This document shows, piece by piece, positions 63,197-64,000 of a stretch of 64,000 nucleotides of DNA. Within the stretch, counting starts at the first letter, position 1; every line of letters starts with the position of its first letter. Made by a program: the position numbers and the translations under genes. The notes under the pieces were generated by a model. The model was not told the origin of the DNA. It did no database searches and worked only from the letters and a program-made list of their open reading frames with translations. This DNA is from Salirhabdus salicampi (GTDB lineage: Bacteria; Bacillota; Bacilli; Bacillales; Alkalibacillaceae): the NCBI RefSeq assembly GCF_024259515.1, contig NZ_JANBWE010000001.1, positions 62,001 to 126,000 on the forward strand, given 5' to 3'.

Positions 63197-64000
63197 TTAC
63201 ATTCCACGTTTTCGTAAAGCACTTGTATGATGGATTTCTATTTTCACTTCAACATCGAACTCAACTTGTTTGTATTCTTCCTTCCAATTTTTCTTTACTT
63301 CGCCCCATTTTTTTGGATAGTTTTCTCGAACTTGGCGACCTATCTCAAAAATGTCGATTCCTTCTTTTTGGGATAACTCGACGACCCTTGTTACTTCCTC
63401 CTTTACAAATTTTTCTACATTATGTGCTAATTTTTCAATATTGATTTCCTGTTGATGTTTTTCTTCTATTTCATTTAAAAACGCATCTTGTTTAATTTTT
63501 ATCGCTGTTTTTATTGTTCCATTTTGGATCTTTACGTCAGTTTGACCTTTTTGTTCTATGTTACGGATTGAGAACTGTTTCCCACCGATAGTAGAAGTTG
63601 TATAAGCTCCCTTTTGTATTTGACCTTGAGTATATAACCACGCCTTTGATAAATCTCTTGGTAATACTAATGCAATCTTTCCTCCGTTTATAAAGGCCAT
63701 ACTAACAGCACGTACCATTCCTGTTTCTCCAGCTTGTTTTAAAGTTGTTAACTCTTCAGGTGAAACGATTTCAACGACTGGTAGATAAGCATAAGTGTCG
63801 GGGTCCGTATATTTTGTGTAAAAGTCGCTTAACGTCACATTTAAATAAGTTGAAGATCGGTTAGAAAAATTTAAAAGATCTGTGATTCCTGTTGAGGATA
63901 CTTTATTAAAAGGAACTTCTGAACGGATAATATCTTCTGCTTTGTTAGTAGCTAAAACGATATTAATCGTTCTTCTTAATTGAAATTGTCTTCCTAAAAT
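63197..64000 (-). CDS. Ger(x)C family spore germination protein, 5' end beyond window
   Basis: The frame is open from the right edge to the stop at 63197, giving 267 C-terminal residues. The segment RTINIVLATNKAEDIIRSEVPFNKVSSTGITDLL and the later LSKAWLYTQGQ...GGKQFSIRN and IKQDAFLNEIEEKHQQEINIEKLAHNVEKFVKEEVTRVVELSQKEGIDIFEIGRQV match the middle and C-terminal domains of GerAC/GerKC proteins (usually 370-400 residues). These are lipoproteins of the germinant receptor, so the N-terminal third and its signal should lie outside. gerA- and gerB-type partners are expected upstream. It is convergent with the yhcN-type gene. Confidence 0.9.
   Translation of the reverse strand: MLGRQFQLRRTINIVLATNKAEDIIRSEVPFNKVSSTGITDLLNFSNRSSTYLNVTLSDFYTKYTDPDTYAYLPVVEIVSPEELTTLKQAGETGMVRAVSMAFINGGKIALVLPRDLSKAWLYTQGQIQKGAYTTSTIGGKQFSIRNIEQKGQTDVKIQNGTIKTAIKIKQDAFLNEIEEKHQQEINIEKLAHNVEKFVKEEVTRVVELSQKEGIDIFEIGRQVRENYPKKWGEVKKNWKEEYKQVEFDVEVKIEIHHTSALRKRGM

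Overview
The window comes from a spore-forming, low-GC Gram-positive bacterium of the Bacillaceae. The evidence is AAAGGAGG-type ribosome binding sites, frequent TTG and GTG starts, sporulation genes (prkA, yhbH, a yhcN-type lipoprotein, a GerC-type germination protein, asnO), a sigI-rsgI pair, and gene order that repeatedly follows Bacillus subtilis: queG-yhbB-trmL, prkA...yhbH, and yhcX...yhcY-yhcZ-yhdB with yhcN. I cannot assign a genus from the sequence alone. I saw no rRNA genes, CRISPR arrays, insertion sequences or prophage genes. One tRNA-Gly is present.

1-4215 (minus strand) is the most striking part: an mnxE-mnxF-mnxG operon encoding a six-domain multicopper oxidase of the bacterial Mn(II) oxidase type and its two small partner subunits. 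MnxG runs off the left edge, probably only a few residues before its end. mnxABCD are not adjacent; a divergent gene lies directly upstream of mnxE. 4431-8112 (plus) follows with an Old Yellow Enzyme, a DJ-1/PfpI protein, a CypC-type (CYP152) fatty-acid peroxygenase and two tiny overlapping ORFs, which suggests an electrophile and peroxide stress neighbourhood.

8217-13212 carries a small membrane protein, three lipoproteins (unknown, N-acetylmuramoyl-L-alanine amidase, DUF3105), an unknown protein and a PHP phosphatase. 13237-17640 (minus) holds two acetyltransferases and a serine biosynthesis operon (class V aminotransferase plus SerA) behind a T-box riboswitch whose specifier reads AGC (Ser). 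17884-23099 has tRNA-Gly, an ABC-class ATPase, queG, a DNA alkyltransferase, a yhbB-like protein and trmL. 23158-26683 (minus) is a MoxR-DUF58-membrane protein operon, with a 25-residue membrane peptide downstream.

26891-34551 contains prkA and yhbH, with the 2-oxoglutarate dehydrogenase genes odhA-odhB between them; odhAB has its own promoter and a cre-like site. 34595-44770 has a DoxX-like protein, a LysM-CAP secreted protein, a Fur-controlled iron-citrate-type uptake operon without an ATPase, a nucleoside transporter, asnO, a MATE exporter and a MurG-like glycosyltransferase. 45037-49118 carries a HAD phosphatase, a zinc-ribbon membrane protein, a YvgN-type reductase, a beta carbonic anhydrase and a DUF389 membrane protein.

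49119-49716 is a small-gene region: a strong promoter, a 34-codon leader ORF with two adjacent Cys codons, tandem terminators and a 36-residue basic ORF. 49717-57240 has a membrane-anchored serine protease, sigI-rsgI and a four-gene ABC-2 exporter operon. 57327-64000 has yhcX, a short-chain dehydrogenase, the yhcY-yhcZ two-component system (the GAF domain has four cysteines), yhdB, a yhcN-type lipoprotein and a GerC-type germination protein cut by the right edge.
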